Shown: positions 27,876 through 37,000 of the stretch, piece after piece | Layout of the letters: each line of letters opens with the position of its first letter | How positions within the stretch are numbered: position 1 is the first letter of the stretch | NCBI GenBank assembly: GCA_000169395.1 | Contig: AAXZ01000002.1 | Location: 248,001-312,000, forward strand | Origin: Rhodobacteraceae bacterium HTCC2150 | Lineage (GTDB): Bacteria; Pseudomonadota; Alphaproteobacteria; Rhodobacterales; Rhodobacteraceae | Length of the DNA: 64,000 bases | Direction: 5' to 3' | The notes under the pieces: generated by a model | Databases searched by the model: none | The model's input: the letters and a program-made list of their open reading frames with translations, nothing else | What the model was told of the DNA's origin: nothing | Program-made: the position numbers and the translations under genes

Positions 27876-28562
27876 GTGGAAGAACTACGGGAAAAAATTC
27901 TTTCTGATCCAGAAATGGTATTGGACGATCGCGACGTGATGAAAGCGCTAATTGCGGCCAATGAAAAGCAGCTCGGCAATAACATTGTCGATCTGCGTGG
28001 CATTGCAATGGAACGTCTTGAGGCACGTCTTGACCGACTTGAGGATACGCACCGTAGTGTGATTGCAGCGGCTTATGAAAATTTGGCTGGCACCAATCAA
28101 ATTCACCGAGCCGTTTTAACCTTGCTTGATTCTTACGATTTTGAGGCGTTTTTGCAGACGCTTGGCACCGAGATAGCAGAAACCTTAAGGGTGGATCGCA
28201 TCAAATTGGTGCTGGAAACGTTGCAAGATGATGGAAAAGAAAGCGTGGCCCAAATGGGCCGCGTGCTCGCTGTTGTTCCCCCTGGCTTCATCGATGAATA
28301 TGTAACGTCAGGGCGTAAAATGCCCGCCCGCCAAGTGACATTGCGCCAAGTTGCCGAGGCCAATGAGGATATCTATGGCGATGCCGCAGGCTGGATTCAT
28401 TCTGAGGCACTGCTGAAGCTTGATTTTGGCGAGGGCCGTCTGCCTGGTATGTTGGTCATGGGCGCCGAAGATCCCCATCAATTTAAACCTAATCATGGCA
28501 CCGATTTGCTGACCTTCTTTGCGGGGGTGTTTGAACGTGTCATGCGCCGCTGGTTGGCATGA
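27876..28562 (+). CDS. DUF484 family protein
   Basis: The 228-residue protein has a conserved N-terminal helical segment, with the family hallmark NIVDLRGIAMERLEARLDRLE, and a C-terminal GAF-like domain (about residues 85-225). DUF484 proteins commonly sit upstream of xerC. Start is uncertain: a GTG at 27876 has an AAGG site eight bases upstream, while a GTG at 27834 gives 14 more residues but no ribosome binding site. The stop codon is eight bases before the xerC ATG. The function is unknown; a regulatory role is suggested only by the GAF-like fold. Confidence 0.85.
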   Translation: MEELREKILSDPEMVLDDRDVMKALIAANEKQLGNNIVDLRGIAMERLEARLDRLEDTHRSVIAAAYENLAGTNQIHRAVLTLLDSYDFEAFLQTLGTEIAETLRVDRIKLVLETLQDDGKESVAQMGRVLAVVPPGFIDEYVTSGRKMPARQVTLRQVAEANEDIYGDAAGWIHSEALLKLDFGEGRLPGMLVMGAEDPHQFKPNHGTDLLTFFAGVFERVMRRWLA

Positions 28563-28569
28563 GCCAAGC

Positions 28570-29490
28570 ATGACTTTGATTGCACCTGCTCAACGCGATG
28601 CATTGCAAAACTGGTTATCCCACATCAAATCTTTGGACGACGCCGCCCAAAATACGTTGGATGCTTACACACGCGATCTAACCAGTTTTCTGTCTTTTCT
28701 GACCCAGCATTTCGGAGAAACCAGCGGTATTTCAGCATTAAAAGCAGTGGGTCAACGCGATATCCGCTCATGGATGGCGTTTGAACGTGGTTCGGGCGTT
28801 TCTGCCCGCTCGCTTGCGCGCAAGCTGTCGGCTGTAAAATCTTTTTATCGCTGGTTCGGCGAACACGAAGGGTTTGAACCAACCGCTGTTCTTTCGGCCC
28901 GCACACCGAAATTTCAAAAGAAGTTGCCCCGCCCCATTGCGCCAGATGCAGCGCGGGCCATGATTGACACGGTTCCATTGCAATCTGAAAAAAACTGGGT
29001 CGGATTGCGTGATACTGCCGTTGTCACCGTTTTATATGGCTGTGGCTTGCGCATTTCCGAGGCCTTAGGTCTTTTGGGATCTGATGCGCCATTGCCGGAT
29101 GTTTTGCGAATTCTGGGCAAAGGTGGCAAGGAACGAATTGTGCCGGTTATTCCTGCCGCCAAGCGCGCGGTCGATGAATACATTCGTGCCTGCCCACATC
29201 CAATCGAGGCTGATAGCCCCTTGTTTCGCGGCATCAGAGGTGGCGCCCTAAATCCCCGTATTATTCAAGGCGTTGTTGCCAAGGCCCGCATGCAACTTGG
29301 GCTGCCCGCCACCGCTACGCCCCACGCGTTGCGCCATTCATTCGCCACGCATTTACTAGAAGCAGGCGGCGATCTTCGATCCATTCAGGAATTGCTAGGT
29401 CACGCGTCATTGTCGACCACACAAGCCTATACCGCCGTTGATACGGCGCGTTTGATGGAAGTATACGACAAGGCACACCCCAAAGCATGA
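28570..29490 (+). CDS. xerC: Tyrosine recombinase XerC
   Basis: The 306-residue protein has an N-terminal SAM-like core-binding domain and a C-terminal catalytic domain with all residues of the family: Arg161 (GLRISEAL), Lys187 (GKGGKER), His252 and Arg255 (HALRHSF), His278 (LLGHASL) and nucleophile Tyr287. With XerD it resolves chromosome dimers at dif. The start ATG is at 28570; the track-style longer frame from 28519 overlaps the DUF484 gene. The pair DUF484-xerC is conserved in gammaproteobacteria and alphaproteobacteria, supporting the XerC name over other integrases. Confidence 0.92.
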   Translation: MTLIAPAQRDALQNWLSHIKSLDDAAQNTLDAYTRDLTSFLSFLTQHFGETSGISALKAVGQRDIRSWMAFERGSGVSARSLARKLSAVKSFYRWFGEHEGFEPTAVLSARTPKFQKKLPRPIAPDAARAMIDTVPLQSEKNWVGLRDTAVVTVLYGCGLRISEALGLLGSDAPLPDVLRILGKGGKERIVPVIPAAKRAVDEYIRACPHPIEADSPLFRGIRGGALNPRIIQGVVAKARMQLGLPATATPHALRHSFATHLLEAGGDLRSIQELLGHASLSTTQAYTAVDTARLMEVYDKAHPKA

Positions 29491-29538
29491 ACACAGTTTT
29501 CAATTGCCAATCCGGTAAAAAGGCGTAAGAGGCCAGAC

Positions 29539-30237
29539 ATGAAAAAAGAAACTCTCGCCCTGTCCGTCCATTTGTTAACCGCTACTGGTGCTGTTTTTGC
29601 CATGTTGGCATTACTTGCCGCTGTGCAAAGCAAATGGGAATTAATGTTTCTATGGCTGGTCGTTGCATTTTTTGTCGATGGCATTGATGGGCCACTTGCG
29701 CGCAAATTCAACGTCAAGAAATATGCGCCGGAATTTGACGGCGTTCTGCTGGATCTGGTTATCGACTACTTAACGTATGTGTTTATTCCCGCCTTTGCAT
29801 TGTTTGGCAGCGGGCTTTTGCCGGGTTGGACAGGTTGGTTTGCGATCATCGTCATCACTTTTGCCTCTGCCATGTATTTTGCCGATACGCGCATGAAAAC
29901 AACGGACAACAGTTTTTCGGGCTTTCCGGGTTGTTGGCATATGGTTGTATTGGTTCTTTTCGCGATTGAGCCCAATTTTTACATCATTTTGGGCATCGTC
30001 AGCTTGCTGTCGATCACGATGTTTGTGCCACTGAAATTCATTCACCCAGTCCGCACTGAACGGTGGCGCGTTGTCTCGTTGCCCATCACGCTGTCTTGGG
30101 TGTTTTTCGCTGGTTGGGCTGCATGGGTGGATTTTGATCCACAAAGCTGGGCGCATTGGGGTTTGGTAATCTCTAGTCTCTATCTGACATTTGCAGGCAT
30201 TGCGCAGCAAATCTTTCCAACCAAAGCCGCGGCATAG
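29539..30237 (+). CDS. pcs: Phosphatidylcholine synthase
   Basis: The 232-residue integral membrane protein carries a CDP-alcohol phosphatidyltransferase motif: DGIDGPLARKFNVKKYAPEFDGVLLDLVIDY (written here in two parts by its Asp residues: DG..DG..AR and G..LD..D) near residues 48-78. Five to seven membrane spans follow. It condenses CDP-diacylglycerol with choline to phosphatidylcholine, a lipid typical of alphaproteobacteria. A GAGG site precedes the ATG. It follows xerC by 48 bases but is functionally unrelated. Confidence 0.92.
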   Translation: MKKETLALSVHLLTATGAVFAMLALLAAVQSKWELMFLWLVVAFFVDGIDGPLARKFNVKKYAPEFDGVLLDLVIDYLTYVFIPAFALFGSGLLPGWTGWFAIIVITFASAMYFADTRMKTTDNSFSGFPGCWHMVVLVLFAIEPNFYIILGIVSLLSITMFVPLKFIHPVRTERWRVVSLPITLSWVFFAGWAAWVDFDPQSWAHWGLVISSLYLTFAGIAQQIFPTKAAA

Positions 30238-30413
30238 GCCCTTTACCCTATTGGGCCTTCGCCTTATAACGCCCCTATGATCCACATGAACTTGATCATT
30301 ATACGAATTATATCCCCGGCGTTCTTCTAAAGATGAGCGGCCGGGCCAAGGCGTTTGAGAATTCGCGCCGACCAAGTACCCCCCTTAAAATTACGTGATC
30401 AAGGATGCCACCG

Positions 30414-33311
30414 ATGTGCGCCGATACGCCTGAAACAGTAGACTACAAATCAACCCTGAACCTGCCAAAAACCGATTTCCCAATGCGCGCTGGTTTGCCC
30501 AAACGCGAACCCACTTGGTTGGATCGTTGGGCGCAGATTGGGATTTATGACACGCTGCGTGCCAAAACAGGCCGCAAGCCATTCACGCTGCATGACGGCC
30601 CTCCCTATGCGAACGGCCATTTGCACATCGGTCACGCATTAAACAAAACAATCAAAGATATGATCGTTCGTTCGCATCAAATGATGGGTTATGACGCGCG
30701 CTATATTCCGGGTTGGGATTGTCACGGTTTGCCGATTGAATGGAAAATCGAAGAGCAATACCGCAAGAAGGGCAAAAATAAAGACGCCGTTCCGGTCAAT
30801 GAATTTCGCGCAGAGTGCCGCAAATTTGCCGAAGGTTGGGTTGATATTCAGCGCAATGAATTCAAACGTCTAGGTATCGAGGGCAACTGGGCCGATCCAT
30901 ATCTAACAATGAATTTTCATGCGGAACGCGTGATTGCTGAAGAATTCCAAAAGTTCCTGATGAACGGCACACTATATCAAGGTTCAAAACCTGTGATGTG
31001 GTCACCTGTTGAAAAAACCGCTTTGGCCGAGGCCGAAGTGGAGTATCATGACAAAGAAAGCTTTACCATCTGGGTGAAATTCAAAGTCGCCCAAACCAAC
31101 AATGCTGCATTAGAGGGCGCGCATGTTGTCATTTGGACAACGACACCTTGGACAATCCCTTCAAACAAAGCCGTCGTTTATTCGGATACGATTTCTTACG
31201 GTGTTTACGAGGTAACCGAGGCTGCTGACGACAATTGGGTTAAAACGGGCGAGCGTTATATCTTGTCTGATAACTTGGCCGAAGGCGTGTTTGAAAAGGC
31301 GCGCGTTGATGCATTCAAACGCATCTCAGACGCTGGTGATTTGTCCGAAACCGGCCTTGCCCATCCTCTTGCTGGAACCGAAGGCAGCAATGGCGAATGG
31401 GATGATCTACGTGATTTCCGCGCTGCGGATTTTGTGACGGATGAAGAAGGCACCGGGTTTGTTCACTGTGCGCCCAGCCACGGTATGGAAGAGTACGAAC
31501 TCTATCGCGATCTCAACATGCTGCAACAGGTCATCACCTATAACGTGATGGACGATGGTGGTTTCCGTGCTGATTTGCCATTCTTTGGCGGTAAATACAT
31601 TCTAAACCGCAAAGGTGGCGAAGGGGATGCCAACAAAGCCGTGATTGATAAGCTGGCCGAGGTTGGCGGGCTGTTCGCCCGTGGCAAGATCAAACACAGT
31701 TATCCGCATTCTTGGCGCTCCAAGGCACCGATCATTTATCGCAACACGCCACAATGGTTTGCGGCTGTCGACAAACCCGTCAATGACGGACAAGACACCC
31801 ACGGCAAGACAATCCGTGAACGTGCGTTGACTGAAATTGACAACGTAAAATGGACGCCGCAATCTGGCCGTAACCGTCTGCATTCTATGATTGAGGCACG
31901 CCCTGATTGGGTGCTTTCACGCCAACGCGCATGGGGTGTTCCTTTGACCTGCTTTACGCGCATCGGTGTATTGCCAACGGATGATAACTTCCTGTTACGC
32001 AACGAAGAAGTGAACACCCGCATCGCTGAAGCCTTTGAAGTTGAAGGTGCAGATGCATGGTATAAAGATGGTGCCAAAGAGCGTTTCTTGGGCGGCATTG
32101 CTAACCCAGATGAATTTGAGCAAGTCTTCGATATCTTAGACGTTTGGTTTGATTCAGGTTCCACCCACGCTTTCGTACTTCGTGATCGCGCCGATGGTTC
32201 TGACGATGGCATTGCAGATGTTTATATGGAGGGCACTGATCAACACCGCGGGTGGTTCCACTCATCGCTTTTGCAATCAGTTGGCACCACAGGCCGCGCG
32301 CCTTACCGCAATGTTGTGACGCATGGTTTCACGTTGGATGAAAAGGGCATGAAAATGTCCAAATCCATCGGCAACACCATCGTGCCGGAAACCATCGTCA
32401 AGCAATACGGTGCAGACATTTTGCGCCTATGGGTGGCCCAGACGGATTACACGGCCGACCAACGTATCGGCGCCGAAATCCTTAAAGGTACCGCAGACAG
32501 CTATCGCCGTTTGCGCAACACCATGCGCTTTATGCTTGGTTCACTTGATCAATTCAGTGAGGCTGATCGCGTTGATGCGGCTGAAATGCCAGAACTTGAG
32601 CGTTGGGTATTACATCGTTTGGCGCAATTGGACGAGGTCGTTCAAACTGGCTATGCCAAGTTTGATTTCCAAGGTGTTTTCCAAGCCTTGTTTACCTTTG
32701 CTACAACGGATTTGTCGGCCTTTTATTTCGACATCCGCAAGGACGTTTTGTATTGCGATGGTGACACACCAGAACGTCGGGCCGCGCGTACCGTTTTGGA
32801 TATCTTGTTCCATCGTCTGACCAGTTGGTTGGCACCCGTGCTGGTATTCACGATGGAAGAGGTATGGTTGGAACGCTTCCCAGGTGAAGGTAATTCAATT
32901 CACCTGAACGACTTCCCAGAAACACCTGTCGCTTGGCGCAATGACGAATTGGCCGAAAAATGGGCCACTATTCGCGCAACACGCCGCGTGGTGACTGGCG
33001 CACTCGAGGTGGAGCGTCGTGAAAAAACCATCGGTGCCTCGCTTGAGGCGGCACCCACGGTTTATGTGGATCAGGCAACGGCTGATATTTTGCAGACGGT
33101 AAACTTTGCCGATCTATGCATCACATCAGGTATTGCGGTGTCCACGGATGCAGCACCAGAAGGCGCGTTTTCGCTTGAAGGTGAATCTGCGATCCAAGTG
33201 GTCTTTGACAAAGCCGAGGGTGACAAATGCCAACGCTGTTGGAAAATTTTGCCAGAAGTAGGCACAGGCGTAAAACCCGATCTTTGTAATCGGTGCGCAG
33301 ACGCGATCTAA
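30414..33311 (+). CDS. ileS: Isoleucyl-tRNA synthetase
   Basis: The 965-residue class I synthetase has the HIGH motif (LHIGHALNKT, about residue 70), the KMSKS motif (MKMSKSIGN, about residue 643), a CP1 editing domain between them, and a C-terminal zinc finger with CQRC and CNRC pairs. I take the ATG at 30414, eight bases after an AAGGA site, over the ATG at 30405 which overlaps that site. It charges tRNA(Ile) with isoleucine and edits valine. A strong terminator follows at 33325. Confidence 0.98.
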   Translation: MCADTPETVDYKSTLNLPKTDFPMRAGLPKREPTWLDRWAQIGIYDTLRAKTGRKPFTLHDGPPYANGHLHIGHALNKTIKDMIVRSHQMMGYDARYIPGWDCHGLPIEWKIEEQYRKKGKNKDAVPVNEFRAECRKFAEGWVDIQRNEFKRLGIEGNWADPYLTMNFHAERVIAEEFQKFLMNGTLYQGSKPVMWSPVEKTALAEAEVEYHDKESFTIWVKFKVAQTNNAALEGAHVVIWTTTPWTIPSNKAVVYSDTISYGVYEVTEAADDNWVKTGERYILSDNLAEGVFEKARVDAFKRISDAGDLSETGLAHPLAGTEGSNGEWDDLRDFRAADFVTDEEGTGFVHCAPSHGMEEYELYRDLNMLQQVITYNVMDDGGFRADLPFFGGKYILNRKGGEGDANKAVIDKLAEVGGLFARGKIKHSYPHSWRSKAPIIYRNTPQWFAAVDKPVNDGQDTHGKTIRERALTEIDNVKWTPQSGRNRLHSMIEARPDWVLSRQRAWGVPLTCFTRIGVLPTDDNFLLRNEEVNTRIAEAFEVEGADAWYKDGAKERFLGGIANPDEFEQVFDILDVWFDSGSTHAFVLRDRADGSDDGIADVYMEGTDQHRGWFHSSLLQSVGTTGRAPYRNVVTHGFTLDEKGMKMSKSIGNTIVPETIVKQYGADILRLWVAQTDYTADQRIGAEILKGTADSYRRLRNTMRFMLGSLDQFSEADRVDAAEMPELERWVLHRLAQLDEVVQTGYAKFDFQGVFQALFTFATTDLSAFYFDIRKDVLYCDGDTPERRAARTVLDILFHRLTSWLAPVLVFTMEEVWLERFPGEGNSIHLNDFPETPVAWRNDELAEKWATIRATRRVVTGALEVERREKTIGASLEAAPTVYVDQATADILQTVNFADLCITSGIAVSTDAAPEGAFSLEGESAIQVVFDKAEGDKCQRCWKILPEVGTGVKPDLCNRCADAI

Positions 33312-33324
33312 ATTTCTGAAATTC

Positions 33325-33353
33325 AAAGGGCGGCAGTTACTGCCGCCCTTTTT
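33325..33353 (+). terminator. Rho-independent terminator after ileS
   Basis: AAAGGGCGGCA (33325-33335) pairs with TGCCGCCCTTT (33341-33351), extended by a G-C pair inside the loop, followed by more T. A strong hairpin with a T-run. Confidence 0.93.
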
Positions 33354-33422
33354 CGTCTAATCAGCAAGTCGTTGATATAAAATTAAAATACAAAATCTCC
33401 GATCACCCAACGTGTCGCAATT

Positions 33423-33450
33423 TTGAAAATTCCCCAAAATGTGCTATATT
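33423..33450 (+). promoter_or_regulatory. Sigma-70 type promoter before the DMT gene
   Basis: TTGAAA (33423-33428) and TATATT (33445-33450) are 16 bases apart, with an extended -10 TGC just before TATATT. Transcription would begin near 33457, leaving a leader of about 200 bases before the ATG at 33661. Confidence 0.42.
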
Positions 33451-33457
33451 TAACCGG

Positions 33458-33609
33458 TCAGGGACAAAAACGCCCTGAGTCGAAAGTTTTTAGGTAACAT
33501 CTTAACCTCTGCCGCAAAGCACTTACCTTACGCGGCCCACACTATGTGTATCAAACCCATTTAATCGACCTGGCATCGCCAGAGCCGAAGATTTTCGACA
33601 TTCAAAATC
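33458..33609 (+). other. Structured 5-prime leader or small RNA candidate
   Basis: Downstream of the promoter are four short stems in order: TCAGGG/CCCTGA (33458-33463 with 33473-33478), GCCGC/GCGGC (33511-33515 with 33532-33536), CTGGC/GCCAG (33570-33574 with 33578-33582), and GATTTT/AAAATC (33590-33595 with 33604-33609). An alternative pair AGGTAA/TTACCT (33492-33497 with 33523-33528) would compete with the second stem. I recognise no known riboswitch. Confidence 0.25.
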
Positions 33610-33660
33610 CTCTTATAACAAGCTATTGACGGCATCTAAAATGCTGGTCAACGTCGCGCC

Positions 33661-34497
33661 ATGACACTATTCGTTTTCTTTGCGGTCCTTGGGGCGGCTT
33701 TTCTGCATGCCTTTTGGAATGCGTTGATAAAAATTGGCGAAAGCCGTTTTTCAATCATGCTGATCCTTTCCATCGTCCAAGGATTTATTGGCCTTGTTGT
33801 CATTTCATTTAGTGACTGGCCAAGCAGGGATGTTTGGATTTGGTTGGTTGGATCAGGCCTTGCCCATACGGCCTATAAATTATTCTTAACGTATGCCTAT
33901 GAACAGGGTGACCTTAGCCGCGTTTATCCGATTGCACGTGGTGCTGCACCCATGGCTGTATTACTGTTTTCACTATTCTATCTGACCGATCCAATAACCG
34001 CTTTCGAATATCTTGGCGTAGCAATATTGGGACTGGGAATTTTGCTGATGGCACGCGGCGTTTTTACCAGCGGTGAAAGCCGCCGCCTTGTGCCATTTGC
34101 CCTTGGATCGGCTCTGGCAACAGCCAGTTATTCAATCATTGATGGATTGGGCGCACGGGTATCGGGCGATCCAACAGCCTATGTTGGATGGCTTTTCCTC
34201 ATAGATGGCACAATGTTTGGGATTATTGCGCTGACCACGCGCGGCCCACAGGTTTTCAAGGTTTCACGCCAAGCTTGGATCGCGGGGTCAATCGCGTCTG
34301 CGGCTTCTTACGGTGCCTATGCGATTGCGGTTTGGGCAATGACAATTGCCCCCATCGCATTGGTTACCGCACTTCGCGAAACATCAATTCTGTTTGCGGT
34401 ATTAATTGGTTGGTTGGTCTATAAAGAAAAATTAGGGTTGGCCAAAATCTGTGCCGCAGGTTTCATCGTGCTTGGCATTATAATCACCCGACTTTAA
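33661..34497 (+). CDS. DMT superfamily (EamA) transporter
   Basis: The 278-residue membrane protein has ten hydrophobic segments arranged as two EamA repeats (residues about 1-135 and 140-278), with the characteristic FWNALIKIGE start and AHTAYKLFLTYAYEQGDLSRVYPIARG segment. Such proteins export metabolites or drugs, substrate unknown. The ATG at 33661 has no Shine-Dalgarno site; it overlaps the TGA of a 7-codon ORF in ATGA fashion. The last stop codon overlaps that of the YcjF gene on the other strand (shared TTAA). Confidence 0.85.
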   Translation: MTLFVFFAVLGAAFLHAFWNALIKIGESRFSIMLILSIVQGFIGLVVISFSDWPSRDVWIWLVGSGLAHTAYKLFLTYAYEQGDLSRVYPIARGAAPMAVLLFSLFYLTDPITAFEYLGVAILGLGILLMARGVFTSGESRRLVPFALGSALATASYSIIDGLGARVSGDPTAYVGWLFLIDGTMFGIIALTTRGPQVFKVSRQAWIAGSIASAASYGAYAIAVWAMTIAPIALVTALRETSILFAVLIGWLVYKEKLGLAKICAAGFIVLGIIITRL

Positions 34498-35483
34498 GAC
34501 CCAAACAACCCCGTCATTGCGTTCTTAATGACACCGCTAACTTTGGGGCGTGGCAAGGCAACAAAGGGCATTGGGCGGCACACATCAATGGCTGCTAATC
34601 CGATACGCGCTGTCAACGCACCATTGATGACACCCTCGCCGAACCTGCGTGAAATTTTCGACAGCAAACCACCGCCTGCAATCGATCCGATAAGATCATC
34701 GCCAACGGCCAACGCGCCGGTGGCAACAAGATGCGCCAAAACTGAACGTGTCAAACGCCAAGAGCCCAACGCGCCAGCACGCCCGCCATAAACCTCGGAA
34801 ATTCGTCGGATCATACGCAGATTAACAACAAGGGCCGAAAACACATCCAACAGGGCCATCGGCACAATGGCGGTTGCGGTGGCGACAACCCGTGCCGCAC
34901 TTTCAACTTCGGCTAAGGCGGCGCGGTCAAGGGCAGGCATGACTTCTACCTCGGTCATGTCAAGCAAGGCTGAGCTGTCTACAACCTCGTCTTTTCGCTC
35001 GTTTACGCGCGCCAATCCCCATTCGGTTTCCGCGTGTGTGTGATAAAAACGCGAAACCGAGGCAAAGGCCTGATGTGCCGCACCCAAATCCGTGGTTTTT
35101 CTTGCCGCTAAAAATTCTTGGCGCAATCGATCGACACGACGCAACCGGGAAAGGGCTGCCAATTCGCGCAACGCAAACAGGGCCATTAACGCTAGTAAAA
35201 GACCCATTAGAAAACTAACGATGCTGCCAAGCGTTGGATTTCGCGCAAGCAAAGCCGTTGCATAATCCCACGCCCACAACCCAAGGATCATTGTAAATAG
35301 TGTGAAAAGGATGGTAAGGAACCACCCCCCTGATCGGCGTTTACCGGCAGATTTCGCCATTTTATGCACCGCTGTCTTTTGCGGTAAATCAGGTGGTGGC
35401 GGTGCAGCGGCTGGCGTGGTCTTTGATTTGGGCGCCCCACTAAGATCAATCATGACCGGTGCGTTCGGTTTGTTTTTACTCAT
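34494..35483 (-). CDS. YcjF-like DUF697 membrane protein (TIGR01620)
   Basis: The 329-residue protein has a Pro-rich cytoplasmic N-terminus, two close membrane spans (about residues 55-72 and 83-103), and a C-terminal DUF697-like hydrophobic region (about 200-325). It matches the YcjF family (TIGR01620 / DUF697). Its start overlaps the YcjX-like gene by four bases (ATGA), the invariant YcjX-YcjF pairing. In E. coli, ycjXF neighbour the psp genes and are controlled by PspF, so a role in envelope stress is possible. Confidence 0.85.
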   Translation of the reverse strand: MSKNKPNAPVMIDLSGAPKSKTTPAAAPPPPDLPQKTAVHKMAKSAGKRRSGGWFLTILFTLFTMILGLWAWDYATALLARNPTLGSIVSFLMGLLLALMALFALRELAALSRLRRVDRLRQEFLAARKTTDLGAAHQAFASVSRFYHTHAETEWGLARVNERKDEVVDSSALLDMTEVEVMPALDRAALAEVESAARVVATATAIVPMALLDVFSALVVNLRMIRRISEVYGGRAGALGSWRLTRSVLAHLVATGALAVGDDLIGSIAGGGLLSKISRRFGEGVINGALTARIGLAAIDVCRPMPFVALPRPKVSGVIKNAMTGLFGS

Positions 35484-36895
35484 CGTAACTTATCCCCGAA
35501 CAAAAACTCAGCCGCTTGATCTAGACGAATATGCGCAGGGCCATCCCCCGCGCGGCGCTTTGCGTCAGGTGGCGCAAATCGCATAACTTGATAGTCGTCA
35601 TTTAACCATTTCGTGGCACCGCTTGTTGCTGGTTCAAGCAATTCATGCGGATCATCCGGTAAGGCACCTGGATAGAACGCGGCCTCTTTGTCAGTATCAA
35701 GCAAACGGCCACGCACCATATCCAAGGGTGTGCCCTCGTGTTTATGCGTTTCTTCAATTGTGCTGCGCAATGAGGCCAAAGACATCGATTGCGTTTTTGC
35801 GCCCGAAAAATCAGCCCGTCGACGTGCGTCATTGACCAGCGCATCCATTATGCCATTCAAATTCGCGTGCTGCTTGTGATGGATATGATCGGCCTTGGTC
35901 GCCGCAAACAAAATCTTTTCAACTTTTTTGCCCATGATACTGGATAACCAGCCGTTTTTTCCTGTTTTAAAGGCACCCAAAATGTCGGCCATTGTGGCGC
36001 GTAAATCCTCAACCGCTTGCGGGCCATCATGGATTGCACCTAAAACATCAACAAGAACGATTTGCCGGTCAATTCCTGCGAAATGCGTGGTGAAAAATGG
36101 CTTAACCACTTTGGATTTATACGCCTCAAACCGTCTTTCCATTTCACGCCATAATGATCGACGTTTAGGACGCTCAACAGCACTCATCGGCGCAAATGTT
36201 AGGGCTGGCGATCCTTCCAGATCACCCGGCATAATGAAACGCCCTGGTGTGCAGTCGGAAAAACCTGCTGCCCGTAAAGCATTCAAATATTGTGTAAAAA
36301 CCTTTGAAATGGATTGTGCGGCTGATTCATCAAGTTTTTCAGACGCATCAATCTCAGCAAGTTTTTTCAAAAATGGGCCCGCCATTTCACGCCCCTCAGC
36401 CCGGGCGAGAGTTTCCGCGCTCCAAGTTGCGAAATCCTTGTCCAAAAGCGCTAGATCCAACAGCCATTCACCTGGGTAATCCACGATATCCAAATGCACC
36501 GTGCGTGGTCCTGAAATCGCCCCGAGAATACCGCTTGGCTGAACGCGCAATGACAATCGTAGTTCCGAAACACGACGTGTAGATGTGGGCCAATGTGGGT
36601 TGGCACCCGACAACGCGGCCAAATGCGTTTCAAAGTCAAACCTTGGCACAGTGTCATTGGGCTGTGGTTGCAAGAATGCTGCGGTGATTGCCCCCGACGC
36701 CACGCCAGACAGTTGGTTCATTCGCCCACGATCCATCAGATTTGCAATCAACGAGGTGATGAATACTGTTTTGCCAGATCGAGACAGTCCCGTAACGCCC
36801 AAGCGAATAACAGGTTCAAAGAGCGCGCCTGTGACGCGGTCGCTAATGCCTTCTGCACTTTGCGTCAGCGTTTCTGCCAATCTTGCCAGTACCAC
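35480..36895 (-). CDS. ycjX: YcjX family nucleotide-binding protein
   Basis: The 471-residue protein has a P-loop GLSRSGKT near residue 35, a DIVDYPGEWLLDL segment resembling a G3 motif near residue 135, and FAATKADHIHHKQH near residue 330, matching the YcjX GTPase-like family (DUF463). It overlaps the YcjF-like gene downstream. The family is associated with psp genes in enterobacteria. Cytoplasmic, perhaps membrane-attached through YcjF. Confidence 0.9.
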   Translation of the reverse strand: MVLARLAETLTQSAEGISDRVTGALFEPVIRLGVTGLSRSGKTVFITSLIANLMDRGRMNQLSGVASGAITAAFLQPQPNDTVPRFDFETHLAALSGANPHWPTSTRRVSELRLSLRVQPSGILGAISGPRTVHLDIVDYPGEWLLDLALLDKDFATWSAETLARAEGREMAGPFLKKLAEIDASEKLDESAAQSISKVFTQYLNALRAAGFSDCTPGRFIMPGDLEGSPALTFAPMSAVERPKRRSLWREMERRFEAYKSKVVKPFFTTHFAGIDRQIVLVDVLGAIHDGPQAVEDLRATMADILGAFKTGKNGWLSSIMGKKVEKILFAATKADHIHHKQHANLNGIMDALVNDARRRADFSGAKTQSMSLASLRSTIEETHKHEGTPLDMVRGRLLDTDKEAAFYPGALPDDPHELLEPATSGATKWLNDDYQVMRFAPPDAKRRAGDGPAHIRLDQAAEFLFGDKLR

Positions 36896-37000
36896 GAGTG
36901 TTCCTTTTCCTTATACCCCTAACCTAGGTACGGTTCGTCAGATTGCCTAGGGGGAAACAGCAGGATTGCACCGCAGCAAAGTGCAGGGTATCAGGCGTTC

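Larger units (their letters stand above)
33312..33660. other. Intergenic region between ileS and the DMT gene
   Basis: These 349 bases hold the ileS terminator (33325-33353), a good sigma-70 type promoter (33423-33450), and a probable 200-base leader of the following gene with several short hairpins. No protein-coding frame longer than seven codons is convincing: a 7-codon ORF (MLVNVAP, 33641-33664) overlaps the next start in an ATGA arrangement. Confidence 0.55.

Noticed and set aside
30234-30258. Hairpin AGGCCC/GGGCCT after pcs as a terminator
   Set aside because: The stem is only six pairs with an 11-base loop and no T-run; the evidence is too weak to list.
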